From: Anopheles merus
Taxonomy: Eukaryota > Arthropoda > Insecta > Diptera > Culicidae
Direction of reading: 5' to 3'
DNA: 64,000 bases
NCBI RefSeq assembly: GCF_017562075.2
Contig: NC_054083.1
Location: 11,488,607-11,552,606, forward strand
Shown: one piece after another, positions 1 through 11,971 of the stretch
How positions within the stretch are numbered: position 1 is the stretch's first letter
Layout: every line of letters starts with the position of its first letter
Program-made: the position numbers and the translations under genes
The notes under the pieces: model-generated
What the model saw: only the letters and a program-made list of their open reading frames with translations
What the model was told of the DNA's origin: nothing
Databases searched by the model: none

Positions 1-211
1 TATACCACATTTAGATATTATCTTTCAATGTTCATAATATCCATGTGAACACTAAATATGCTTTTTAAAATCTTATTTTTGAATATTATTCGTTGGTTGC
101 CGAGTAAATATTTTTTTCTCGGCATTTCAAACTAATAAACGTAAGAAATGTTCAAAAATATGTTAGATCTTTAATTAGCTTTGATCCACGTTGTTTCAAT
201 ATGCTATGTAT
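1..211. other. AT-rich non-coding sequence
   Basis: No open frame, RNA gene or repeat could be supported here. It is simply the left flank of the first SINE copy. Confidence 0.5.
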
Positions 212-429
212 GGGTTTTACTCACGGAGCGGTCCCGTGGTACAGTTGTCAACTCGTACTACTTAATAACATGCCCATCATAGGTTCAAACCTAAAATGGA
301 CCGTCTCCCCGTAGCAAGGATATGACTAACCGACTGTGTGGTAATAAATTAAGGCTCGAAAGCCTGTGAAAGCCGGCATGTCCGCGTAGGACGTTACGCC
401 AACTAGAAGAAGAAGAAGGGTTTTACTCA
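212..429 (+). mobile_element. tRNA-derived SINE, copy 1, with 12-bp target-site duplication
   Basis: The SINE body is 224-417. Its head has a Pol III A-box-like stretch (GTGGTACAGTTGTCAACTCG) and, about 45 bases on, a B-box-like stretch (GGTTCAAACC), the internal promoter layout of tRNA-derived SINEs. The tail region (TAAATTAAGGCTCGAAAGCC, then CGCGTAGGACGTTACGCC) ends in a short AGA-repeat tail. The body is flanked by a perfect direct repeat GGGTTTTACTCA at 212-223 and 418-429, the expected signature of target-primed insertion. It shares head and tail with the copies at 6008, 31252 (reverse) and 62843 (reverse). I recognise the class, not a named family. Confidence 0.85.
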
Positions 430-2345
430 ATGCATACAATATCATTTAAGACAAAGCTTTTATATTTTTTGGTGATTTCTTTATGTAAGCTAGTCCAGAT
501 ACTGTATCTTTTGATAATGTAAATTATGACAATAATAGTTAATCTCAATATGTGAAGGTAATACTAATTGAAAAAAAGAAAATATTGTAAACATGTACGA
601 AAGCCAAGAATCAAACATCTCTGATTAATCAATTAGTAATTTTATGATGCTTTGGGTAAGTATTATGTCCAACAGTATCGTTTTTCCAGAGTAATTATAA
701 TCGATTTCTTATAAACCTATCTATTGAATCCTACAATCCAAATAACAACCAAATTGAACTGATGAGAAGATAAGAATTCAAAAAAGAACTTCATAAAAAG
801 ATATCCTATAGGTGTTTAAGCAAATGACACGCAATGATATAGAGCATCATTCATACTCACATGTTTTGTGTTTTAGTACATTAGCCAAGCATTATGTTTG
901 GCCAGAGCCAAACATATAATACATAAGAATTCATTTCTTTTTTTAATGTTACTGCTAAGGTACCTTATTCTCCTATTCGCGGTATTCTTACGCCTGTTCA
1001 GGCACACACTTCGAGCATATTACCCTGATGGTCAGCTGGTACGTACGTATGTACGTGTCACCGAATCCAAGAGTGACCATGGTAGAAAAACTGCCCTTAC
1101 CGTCTTGAGCAGGCCATAAATTGTTTATGTCGTTGTGTAAAGATTTATACTCTGGAAAATGATTTACGTCCCAGTGCGGGCGAACAGGAAAGTAAGTGAA
1201 AGTGGAAAAGCAACTGTTTATCTGAGTGTGTTTCCTTTTCTCTCTCCTTGGGGGACTACACGAGGGTAGGGGCAAAACTGCTCCACTGTTGATTTGGGAA
1301 TGCATTCGATTAAGGTTTTCCTCGCCCTGTAATGGTGATTTTTATGTTCGCTTTCATGGGCATCTTGGGTGGTGTTTGTAAAATGAAAGTAAAAGTGTCT
1401 TGGGAAATTGCTTTTTGTTGATGTTGCCATGTTTTACAATCACAATACCACGTTATGACACGTCGCACAACCGATGACATGACACATTTGTTAGATTGCC
1501 GTTTGGGAAGTATAAAGTAAAAAAAAGTAAAGTTTACCGACAAACAGCTTGCGAAATTTTAATTCACATAGCTCAGGTGTTATACATTTTGGTCATATAT
1601 ATGTTCAAATTATTTCTATCAAAACTACTACTACCTCTTAGTGTTTTAGAAGCTGCCCCAAACTAAGATATGACTAAAACCTACGGACCAACCAACGCGC
1701 TACAAAACCACCAAAACCGAATATTTCATGATACTATAGCATGTAATGCGTGATATAGCTTCAGGCGCCGCAGGTAGTGGGCTTGGAAATGAGGCAAATG
1801 GTGCATGCTTTAGCAAAAGCTGAGATGTGGTCTGTTCGTGTGTAACACTCCTATGCCTGTACGCTTGCTGTGTCCCATAACAAGAGCACAAATGTTTTGC
1901 GGTCGATGCGTAATCACGAGCGCAAAAAGGACGCGGGTATGCGTTTGGTGCTGCTAACAAAGTAACAAATAATTCGATACAAGCGGTTTTGGGTGATAGT
2001 TTTGACCAAGTGCATCAGATGCAGCCGGGGTCGTTCGTGATGATGCGTTTTCGGTTAACCGCATCCGATGTATGGGTGGTTAGGGCCGTGTAAGGTGGAA
2101 ATGAGTACTCCGATAGAAATATTTAAATGGGTGGGGTGAGGGAGGAGGTGGTTATTCAACATTGCTTCCTGTGAACTATCGGCAATGCTTATCGGTTATC
2201 GGCTATGATTCCATACTCCATGATGCAGTCTTGATTTTGTTTAAGAACATTTTGGAATAGCGTCCCGCGGTCATAGAAAAAAGTGAGAAACTCAGTATTA
2301 CCGTAGATCAGAAGTCTCCGGAAGAATTAACGTTTGAAGAATCTA
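430..2345. other. Non-coding stretch, nothing recognised
   Basis: Short open frames occur on both strands (for example 988-1305 minus) but they show no domain, codon bias or gene signal and overlap each other, as expected by chance. No repeat or RNA gene was recognised. Confidence 0.4.
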
Positions 2346-2675
2346 ATGGTTTCTAAACTATTGACGGACACTTACAGGGTTTCGAATCATATAATGGACT
2401 ACTTGATCCACTCGGTGGAATGTTTCAAATGGTTAGGGGATGTATGCAACGTTGCTATGGAGGTTTGCAAGCATATAGGGGAATATGTCAAATGCTTAGG
2501 AGAAGTGTACAAAACAGCTATGGAGTTTTGCATCCAACTATGGAGCGCTCGGTTGCAGCGCTGTAAAAATTTATGGACTAAATTTTCAGTACGTCCTATC
2601 CGATTCAATACCCTATTCTACTATTTCTTTACATCATCAACATTTTCATACGTATTTTACAATGATGATTCTTGA
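2346..2675 (+). CDS. Unrecognised 109-aa ORF with a duplicated 21-residue unit
   Basis: From the ATG at 2346 the frame is open for 109 codons. I recognise no family. Residues about 25-66 consist of two copies of a 21-residue unit (first copy contains ECFKWLGDVCNVAMEVC, second EYVKCLGEVYKTAMEFC). They are encoded by a 63-bp tandem duplication at 2418-2480 and 2481-2543. The units look amphipathic and cysteine-bearing; the C-terminal end is aromatic and hydrophobic (FYYFFTSSTFSYVF). No signal peptide is evident. A 112-bp part of this ORF (2375-2486) is present again in inverted orientation at 3018-3129, so this may be repeat DNA or a hairpin RNA source rather than a protein gene. I saw no poly(A) signal close to the stop. 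Coding status is uncertain. Confidence 0.25.
   Translation: MVSKLLTDTYRVSNHIMDYLIHSVECFKWLGDVCNVAMEVCKHIGEYVKCLGEVYKTAMEFCIQLWSARLQRCKNLWTKFSVRPIRFNTLFYYFFTSSTFSYVFYNDDS
2375..2486 (+). repeat. Left arm of a 112-bp inverted duplication
   Basis: The sequence from CAGGGTTTCGAATCATATAA to GCATATAGGGGAATAT matches the reverse complement of 3018-3129 with only about two substitutions that I could find. The two arms are separated by 531 bp. A transcript crossing both would fold into a long, almost perfect duplex. Confidence 0.9.
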
Positions 2676-3017
2676 GGGTATTGCTAAAGTTTTAAAAGAA
2701 ATCGTTTGAGATAGTCTTTACTATTTTCTGCAATTTCATGCTGGTTCTTAGTTGGTTCCAAATTTAACGCGGGTGATTAAAGAAGGGCGGTAATTTGATT
2801 ACTAGGTAGGAGAACTATGATGAACATTATTTAATTATTCATGTTCAAATATAAGGAAAACTGTTGCCGCAAAGAAGAAATAGTACAGTAGAGCATGTAA
2901 CAAAGAAAAATGTTTAAATAGCAAATTCAATTTAAAATTAATTATTATGTTGCATTACAATACCAAAAATATATGTTTAATCGCCCCAAACATTTAAATC
3001 ATCACCCGATTAATTAA

Positions 3018-3129
3018 TATTCCCCTATATGCTTGCAAACCTCCATAGCAACATTGCATACATCCCCTAACCATTTGAAACATTCCACCGAGTGGATCAA
3101 GTAGTCGATTATATGATTCGAAACCCTGT
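3018..3129 (-). repeat. Right arm of the 112-bp inverted duplication
   Basis: Reverse complement of 2375-2486 at about 98% identity by eye. The arm begins ATATTCCCCTATATGCTTGC on the plus strand and ends just after GATTCGAAACCCTG. The spacer (2487-3017) contains the second 63-bp unit of the neighbouring ORF and AT-rich sequence with no other recognised feature. Confidence 0.9.
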
Positions 3130-3407
3130 TTGAGTTTGCTATGTTTGCAATAATAAAACTTCTTCTTGTTCTGATTATTATTATTAATCATATCCAACAT
3201 CTGTTATTAGGTTGACGGCTGCTATTTACGGCAATCAATATTCATACCATTTACCAAACTTTAGTTTCCAATAGTTACTTCATTGGAACCAATTTATATT
3301 TGTTTATATTATTTACATGTTTATTAAAATTTGTGAGACATGTGTAGAATAATCAAAAATAAATTAGAGAAAAGGAAAGAGAAATTTTTTAAAAAATGAT
3401 TAGAAAA

Positions 3408-3545
3408 TAGCCGTGGTATAGTCGTCGACTCGCACGACTCAACAACATAACTGTTGTGGTTACAAGCCTTATATGGACTCCCGTAAGTATAGAGCCTGCA
3501 CAAGCTTATTAAGGCTGTCCCGTTGAAGGCCTTTATAGGCAGGTA
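3408..3545 (+). mobile_element. Degraded SINE, copy 3
   Basis: The head CCGTGGTATAGTCGTCGACT, followed by a B-box-like GGTTACAAGCC and a TATGGACTCCCGTA segment, follows the same order as the intact SINE copies at 224 and 6008 but with many substitutions. Boundaries are approximate and no target-site duplication was seen. Confidence 0.55.
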
Positions 3546-3589
3546 TTTTATCATGTCCCGCGGTATAATCGTGAACTTGAATGATTTAC

Positions 3590-5997
3590 AGGGTTTTCCA
3601 CACTTAAGGGTTCGTTCCCGTATTTTTTTGGGATCGACTCACGAATGCTTGGAACTCGACTTCTTCGCTTTTGCTTTCGATCTTCCTTTTAACTTATTCT
3701 TGAAAAAATATTCTTATTATTTAGCCTCAAATAAGCATCCAAAGTCTAATAAAGTCTTATAATTCTTTAAGTTGTAGAGGACGCTTTGTTGATTTAGTTC
3801 GGTTAACAAATAATCTCCAAGCGATTGTTCTTGATTTTCCGCTTGCTCCAAGTAATGATACAAAATGAGTTCTGGTTGTTTTGGTTTAAATTTTAATTTA
3901 AAATATCATCTTCTGAACCCGACTTCAGTAACAAACACAAGCAACAATTCAATTTTTTTCTACTTTTTTGGTCTTCAGAGCAATTTTCTCTATTGGAACA
4001 ATCGAGCCTTTGCAGATTGTATTTTTGTAGCATTTTTTTCTTGCCTCATGTTACACAAGTTGTTCGTTTGATTAATTGAAACAGCAACAGGCGTGTACCA
4101 AAATGCTCTAGGATTTTCACTAGGCATCGATGCAATTGCACATTGCCAGCATCTCGCTCATACTTTTTAAGTGGTAACAAAAGTCACAAGCATTCCATTA
4201 TTTATTAATTGATTAATTGATTCAATTCAATCGATCGTAAATTTTAGTCTACGAAAGCCATAAATTCAGTAATTATTATTATTATTGTTGTGCCAGGCGA
4301 GTACATATTGGTGTGGCTGCATCCTGAACCGAGTCAAGTGTAATTGCGAACGAAATTGCACAGAAATAATTGCACAAAAATGCAACGCGCGTATCGAAAG
4401 GTCAACCAGTGGGACAATCAGCTTCAGGGCATGAAAAGTGTTTCGTTTTGTCGGTGTGTTACGCTGTTTCATAATGAATCATGCCGGTGGTCAGCCAGTT
4501 GCCTCGGTGGTGGCGGTGCAAAAGGAGCGTGAAAAATGAAGCCAGCTGGCAAAAGGCGCATACAAGTGTGAGACCACGTCGATGCACAGGTGGAAGTGGC
4601 ATGCCTTAAGCCACGCTCGATCCCGCCCAACGATGTAACGCTTCTATTGTGGAAGGGTCGTGCGAGCGAGGAAACGCCGGTGGAAATGTTTTCCGATTTA
4701 TCGTTGCCCGAGGCTGCCAAATGTGCCCCTTCCGGGTACGGGTCGGTTCGGTGGGAAGTTGTTTCCATAATTTTTCAACTTAGTACACCTGATGGAAATG
4801 AATTTCACGTGCTGGCAAGATATTCATCAGTGCAGCTCGCACGCTGCTGTCCCGGGAACTAATGGTCGCCCGGCGATGGCTAAAACTTTCAGCAAGAATT
4901 CCGAAAGTGCCCGGTTATGGCAGCTCCAAGCAGCAGTGGGACAAGAATTTATATCCCTCAAACATGATATGCCACTCGAGGCTCGGGAAGCAAAGCAATG
5001 GGTGCGGTTCAGGCGTTAGAATACAACGGAGTCGGCCGCACGCGGCGCAAGCAACAATTGAGCAACTTTCCTGGCCCATAAATAAATAGACAGTGCAATT
5101 TGCGTGCGCTTTGGAGTGCGAATGTGCGAGGTTTACTGGGACGCATGACAAGATCGGGCGTGCATGCGACTAATACCAGCTTGCTGTCCTGGGGTGCCTC
5201 CGTCACTCTTTCCAGCAGGATAGTGTGTGATGGTGGCATAAATCATAATTTCAAAAGTGCAATAATTTCTCCACGCTTGGATTATGGCTTTTCCGTTTTG
5301 GTTTTTATCTCGCCCCGGGAATGTATCGGGGCCTGAAGACATCCTGTCAGTAACGGGCAAAGACAACGCCAAGAAACCTGCAGAGCAGTGAACGATGGGT
5401 TAGGGGTTTTTCTTCTTTTTTCACACTCTCCATTTGTAACTCGTTTCCGATGCGATGTGCTAAGCGTGACTGTACCGAACAGAAATGCTTGCTAAGAAAT
5501 GTGAAGCAACTATGGCACAAATAATTTTCCTTACTACTTGTTCACACGAACAGTTTTGCAAGAGAAAAGAATGCTGGACAACAAACGGAGCAGTTTTGGT
5601 TTGGCTGTGAGTGTGGGAGAATTGTGATGAACGGCGAAAAGTATTTCATTGTAAAAAGATAAGTTCCTGTATGTAAGAGTTGCATTCTGGCTGTTTCATT
5701 ACGTGTAATGTAATTGAATTTGTAGTGCGTGTTGGTTTGAGTTTGGGGTGAATTGCGTGTGCAATTCGTGTGTTAAGATAGTTTGTGTTTAGAAAACCAT
5801 AGTAAGCAGATCTTGTGTCTGCAGAAACAAGGAAACATTTTCTCTCGGAGCATTAAATACTGAACTCAATTCACGCATATTCTCAGTTATATGACAAGAA
5901 GTAAGATATTCATAGTAATTTCTAGCGTATGTAAATTGTACATTAAATTAAATTATAGATAATCTTAATACACGTTTTTACAGTTTATGTACATATT
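3590..5997. other. Non-coding stretch; overlapping short ORFs judged spurious
   Basis: The 4.4-5.4 kb part is more GC-rich and carries overlapping short ORFs on both strands (such as 4469-4768 minus and 4590-4862 plus). None has a recognisable domain. It could be regulatory or an unspliced exon neighbourhood, but nothing supports a call. Confidence 0.35.
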
Positions 5998-6202
5998 GTA
6001 CATATTGAGGCGGTTCCGTAGTACAGTCGGTAGCTCAAACGCCTCAATAACATGCCCGTCATAGGTTCAAGCCTGGAAAGGACCGTCTTCCCGTAGCAAG
6101 GATTGACTATCCGACTGCGTGGTAATAAATTAAGGCTCGAAAGCCTGTAAAGGCCGGCATATCCGCGTAGGACGTTACACCAAATAGAAAAAGTACATAT
6201 AG
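5998..6202 (+). mobile_element. tRNA-derived SINE, copy 2, with target-site duplication
   Basis: The body is about 6008-6192. The head GGCGGTTCCGTAGTACAGTC, the B-box-like GGTTCAAGCC and the tail TAAATTAAGGCTCGAAAGCC ... CGCGTAGGACGTTACACC match copy 1 closely. The flanks carry GTACATATTG (5998-6007) and GTACATATAG (6193-6202), an 8-10 bp target-site duplication. Similarity to copy 1 is high enough to place both in one subfamily. Confidence 0.85.
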
Positions 6203-7404
6203 TTGAAAACGCGACACTTAGACCTTATGAATTTGGCTAAATTCATTATAAACTTAACAGTTGCAAATTCTTGATAAAATGAATGTTGAGAAAGATAAGG
6301 CAACACGAGTCGTAAAATCAACATTCTATAACACGCCCTATTTCCTCTAAAACACCTAAGCAGGAAAAGCAGCACGAACATGCGCACCATAATTAGATTC
6401 AGATTTCTAGAAAAATGTTGCAGAGTAAACTTTGCTATAGGAAAGCAAGAAATAATAGTCCAGTTAAATGTAGCCTAATCGTTAAATCGGGAGGAATCAT
6501 TATCATTATCCTAAAGAATTGATCCCCTATTGAAAGTTCGACACACAAAATAAGTGTAACATATTTTCCATGAACGTTCAAGTTGGTGCAATAAATGACA
6601 TTATTACGAGTACAACCGACACGTGGGAACTGTAATACGCATAGCTGCATACGCCTGGATAGAGAAACGAGATTACAAATTGGGTTTCTAATACTTCAAG
6701 ATAAACCTAAATTAACACCAATGAAAAACGTATTTGGTACAGTAGATAGAATCGAATATTGGTAATAAAACATTTCTGAAAGTGGGTAACACATGAGATT
6801 CATATAAAATAGGAACCGCAAAGAGATCAAAAGCCAACAGCAAAAGCAATTTTCTTCTGTTTAAAAAAATCAAACAAATAATAAAAAATAAAAAAGGACC
6901 TGGAAATTTAGTTTAGAAACTCGGATTTTGCCTCGCACTGTTTCGAACTAACACCAATTCAAGGCTGTTGTTTACTGTTCAAACTATTTGGATATAAGAA
7001 TGAATATTATTAAAAATAATATACTTGAATTTTAAAACTCCATGAGGACGGTTATGTCAGTGTGTTATTGATATTTTGTTGAGTATCCATTTAGCTGGTG
7101 CATGAAGCTGAAAAACTTATTTGGATCTTCTTCGCTCAAAGATATTAAACGTTTTTTTGTTTAACATCACAATAACAGTTACTTTTAGCGAGATGACAAA
7201 TCAATGTAAATTCTTTATTATGTGAAAGAATTGAAAAAGGTATTTATTTGTATGTAAACGGAACTCAAATCGACTGATTTTTAAACACTGATAAAACATC
7301 GACTGATGTTTTATTTAGTAGTTCTTCCATACATTTTAGAGAATAGCATTTCACAAATAATTTTAAATCATTCAGCTAGCGTGGTGAGGAATGCACTAAC
7401 TTAT
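6203..7404. other. AT-rich non-coding stretch
   Basis: No convincing ORF or repeat. Short frames are interrupted and lack any recognisable motif. Confidence 0.4.
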
Positions 7405-7500
7405 GTTACTTACTTACTTATTCGGCGCTACAACTGTGGTCTTGGCCTGCTGCAGAAGTGCCCCAAACAGCTCGAGGTCTCCAAGGAAGACCAGACTAAT
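7405..7500 (+). repeat. Interspersed repeat fragment of the TTACTTACTTATTCGGCGC type
   Basis: A TTAC-repeat start runs into TTATTCGGCGCTACAACTGT and then GTCTTGGCCTGCTGCAGAAG. From memory this start and the following segment resemble a short repeat common in mosquito genomes, but I cannot confirm a name. A shorter, more decayed look-alike sits near 16060-16110 (CTTACTTACTG ... GCACAACCGGATTAGGCC). The right boundary is uncertain. Confidence 0.4.
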
Positions 7501-10500
7501 TCATATTCTTATTCACACTGTTCCCCATTGTAAGAAATGACTATACATAGTACAAAAAAACAAGGATTCAAGGATAACATGTCGTTGGTAATGCCACAAA
7601 GATCGAAGACGGTATGAAAACCGTTATACTGTTATTTCTACACTCATTCAGTTGTCTTTCAAAGAAATTGGTAGCCCCTTCCTTTAATAAAAGCAGACTA
7701 AATCTATTGCACATCTTTAACAAATCTGAAAATTTACATGACATGGGAATCACGGTTATTTTTCCATTTGTTGTACAACATACCAGAAGCTTTGCGGCTC
7801 GGCACGACAAGTGATATAATCGCAACAATCGTCAAATGCATCGTTCAAACCAAATATCTCTCGTGGTGTTTCGCGTGCTCCCATCATACGCCCGCTAGAT
7901 GATACAGGAATAGTCCGACGTTTGACTTGGCTACCGGAAACATCAGTCAGTCGGGCGCACGGTGGTACGAAGACATTAAAAATTGCTTTCGGAATACATT
8001 CGGGTGGGTGTATATTATGATTAATAACTGCAACTCTTTTGTTCACCGCTGTTCTACTCTGCAAATTGTGGCGGAGCGTCGTTGAGGGATAAGAGGAATA
8101 TTGGGTAGGGGAGAATGTTAAGGGGTGAAGATGGCACTTCCGCTCACATGGGACTGATGGGCAATCTCGGGCAAAAGTGTATCACGATGTGATGTATCGT
8201 TGCTGTTGTGATTTATGATGCAAAAATAGTTCTTTTTCGAGCATTTGGCCAGTGACGGCAGGACCTGTCCGTGCTCGTTGGCTAGTAGCTCGTAGAATTT
8301 TACCTCCCTGGAGGCTGTGGTGTGTGGACGGGAGTCGGTTATGTTTTTAGGTGCTGCCAGAATATGATGTGCTCGTACGGAAGCGTTCATCTGGATGCAT
8401 CCCGGCTGAGCTCAGGTTTGCTGCTGACTATGTCGGCAAGTGTTTAGCGAAATTCGACACAAGAATGCTCACACAGTCCACCATGCACAGGGCAGGGCTG
8501 GACGAGGCGAGCTGATGGCATGTATGTGGCAGTGTTATAAAGCTTTTTGTCAGCGGTAGATTAACGACAGTAGCTGTCGTGCTATTTGGCGGTATGTTTT
8601 GGAGGACTGTAATAGATGAACGATCATTCCAGGGAAATGATCGCTGGCAATATCGTCCACGAAGCATTCCTAGCACTATGCGATCCTGACAGTGACAGCA
8701 AGTGGTGTGTTGAAACAATATTTTTTTTATCCTGGTTCCTTCAGACCAGACCTCACTGTCTGGGTGTTTTTCCACTACACTGACGGAAGGTAGTGCGGAA
8801 ATGAGATTTTGATTATTCCCTCCCCCACGAGGAAATGGTTTGCACGGCGAGTACACAAATTGATGTTTATGGTTGCAAATTATGTAATGTGTCGGATGTA
8901 GTATGATTTTTTTTGCAATCCACAAAGATTGTCAATCACTTCAGCTGCTGTCGAGATTGTCGTCGAATAGATGAACTCAGTTGAACTACGTTCTAATATT
9001 ATGAAATATTAATGACAATTTGTGAAAGCGTTTTTGTATGTGCGAACAAATAGATCATTAAACTTTTATTTAATCACTTGTGTTTTAGACAATAAATAAC
9101 TTGTGTTTTAAATTGGTTTACTTTTATAAAATTTATGATTCATTCAGTTACAGTTAATCAGAATTTATTCTTTTTTTAATTAAACAGTTCAGTATACACT
9201 TTAAAATATAAATCCTCAAGGAAATGTAACTTTTTTGCTATGAACAACATATTACAGAGAAATATATGTACTGCTTATAATCATTATTTTATTGCCAGTA
9301 ATAGAAACAGTCAATATAGATGGAGTTTCAATTAAGTAGTACAAAATTAGATCAAGACATATAATCTAAAATGCTGTTCTGTTGATTAGCTGAAATATCC
9401 GCTGGTTCTATCAATATTGATTAAGAACGACTACCATCTGACCCGTTTTATCGTAGTTATAAAAAAAAACAGATTATCCGGTTACGTGGTGCAATAAGAT
9501 AAGGAAACCAGTAGAAGCTGTGTAGTTAGTTACGTCAAAGAAAAAAAGATACACTACAACCATCTACAATCGTTACAAAGACGACATACAACGTAAGCTT
9601 TAACACTATTAAACAACTGCTCGAAAGCCGTTGTAATTAAAGAATCATCTCATTGGATAATATATAGCTGCGTTAGTTGTTGTCGGAAAGTGTTGCTAAT
9701 GGTAAGAAAAATGTGATGTATTTGCTAATCCTTCAACAGCCCTAAAGATTATACCATTAAGGCGCGAAGTGCGCCTCTGCACGTCATTGAGCATATGTTG
9801 CATGTCATTAGCTACCTGTTACCGTTGATGCACATTAAATAGTGTTGTCAATATGCATCAAATGCAAGATTCATTTGGCAACGAATGAAGCAAAAGTAGA
9901 AAGGTAAGCCTAGAACTCTCAGATGATTATCGAATTGGACAGTTTTCACAGCGGATTAGGATCGATCATGGAGGAAGGTCATTAAATCAACAGCCCCTAT
10001 GCTCCCTGAGGGAATCCAACTTTTGAGTCTGGTGATGCAGTACACCTCATGTTGAAAAGTGTCACTTTAATTAATAACCAGATTAAAAGCCATGTTTGAC
10101 GAACGCGTTAGAATGATTTATGATTGAATTGAAGGGAACAGAAGGGCACTATTTCATTTCGGCGATAATGTTACGCTGCGTGTATGGGATGAACGTCGGT
10201 GCAACGCGACAATGATGGTGTGTGATGATAGTGACGGAAGCCCATGAAGATAGAAAACATTAATTCATAATGAAGTTTTGGGATTACACAACTTGTTCAA
10301 ATGTTTTCTATAAATCCATATTAATTTTGAAAGACCTCATTCATATAGCCATTTGAGCTCATTTCCGAATGCAGCAAATACGCTTAAAAAATAATTATTT
10401 CTTCCCGCCAGGCAAGAGCAAAAACTGGCAGTTTTTCCCCGCTTGTCCGTTTGATTGAATAAACTTGGCACGAAATATGGCACGGCAAAGTTTTCCAATC

Positions 10501-11888
10501 AATATTTACCACTGGCATAAGCATTTTTCGTCCATTGTTCTGCGAGCAGTTTGTGGAAACCCCGGCGGTCTGCAACTGTCTCCCACTCAGGGATAGCTTT
10601 TCCCGATCCCGGGGAATCTGATACTCCGCGCTTAATGGGGAAAAAATGAAACCGAAATGAGCAAGATCGTACACAAAACGCAATGATTAAAACGTTTGCA
10701 GAAAGAAGCACGGCATCCGAAACGGCATTAAGTGTAAAAAATGACTTTTTCCAACTTTGGCAAGCGGAAAAGTTGTATTGTTATGAATTGCTTTTCAAAT
10801 TCTTTACGAGGTCAGGGAGAAATCGGTTAGAACGAAAAGTTGCTTCAAACATTAATAGTTGGCAGGATAAATGGAAGAGTGAGAGTGGAATGAAGGGGTG
10901 TGGGATACCGGCAGGGCTGTGGGGCGAAAGGAAAGATAGAGGTAGAAAGAGTTTCCAGGGCAAACATTCAATGAGAAATCAGTGATGCAGAGAAGCAAGA
11001 ATGTTAGTTATTAGTTATTTATCATTTTTCTATTTTTTTTGTCTCGGCGCAAAGTACCAAATCTACCAAAGACGGAGGAAGATGATTTTAAACCAGTTGC
11101 GAAACGTAATGCTAGAGCAGCAGCTTGGATAAAAGAATCGAGGTCGTTTTTATGAAGCACGATGTCCTAATTGCTTACAGAAAATAAACATTACAGAACA
11201 GCTTTTGGTTTTATTTCGTTGAAAATAGTTTATTTAAATGGAAAAAGATTGTTTGAATTAGCAAGTTAACGTGAAATTGTTTCAATCAATTATTTTGTTT
11301 ATTGTTTTATTGATTCAAAAACTATTGTTTCTTTTATTTATTGATTAAGCTACAGTACATTATAATATTTTTGACCAATTGTTTGATCCGACTTAAGTCA
11401 AGCAATTAACAATGAACAATTATAAAGGAAAGTTTTTACCAAAACTACATGTTACATCCTAAATAGACCGAGCCGTGATGCTTTTTAATACGATTTTGCA
11501 GTTTAGTATTTGTTAGTAAGTAAATAGTAGAATGCTTATTTTGTTGGCTTCTTTTTTTCAGCATAAAGAACGTTAGCGACCTTGCTGGAAAAATGCTTCC
11601 AGCACTTACACGGCGTAGTGTGTGGGTAGTGGTAAAAATGCAGCCCTTTTGGCATGGCAGTTTGTTGATGTTCGCATACTTCAGGGAATTTTATCCCGTT
11701 TTGCACAAAATTCACGAGTCAAATTAAAACTCCGCGAGTGGTTCATTTATGGTGCAAAAGAGTTTTCACAAGCATCTACCAATGGTACACAATTCCTTGC
11801 TCATGCACATACACACGGAAAAATTCTACCTCACTTCAGTTGCGAAATGATTTCCGAGTACCTTTACGATTTGAGAAACGTGCACTAA
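7501..11888. other. Non-coding stretch with only spurious ORFs
   Basis: The longest frame (8428-8925 minus, 165 codons) has no recognisable domain and ordinary composition, so I leave it uncalled. Around 9.0-10.3 kb the sequence is AT-rich with no frames of note. Confidence 0.35.
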
Positions 11889-11966
11889 AAAGAGAGAGGG
11901 AGAAAAAAGACAGAGAACGAGAGAGACAGAGAGAGAGAGGGAGAGAGAGAGAGAGAGACAGAAAGC
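11889..11966 (+). repeat. GA-rich microsatellite
   Basis: An imperfect (GA)n/(GAGAGACA) purine run follows directly after a short ORF. It makes the Lys/Arg/Glu-rich peptide seen in one frame here, which should not be read as a gene. Confidence 0.95.
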
Positions 11967-11971
11967 AAAAA

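Noticed and set aside
224..310. tRNA gene
   Set aside because: A- and B-box-like stretches are present but no cloverleaf with acceptor stem and anticodon arm could be formed, and the same head recurs with a SINE tail elsewhere.
8428..8925. 165-codon open frame on the minus strand
   Set aside because: No recognisable domain, ordinary composition, no poly(A) or splice context. Length alone is within chance over 64 kb in six frames.
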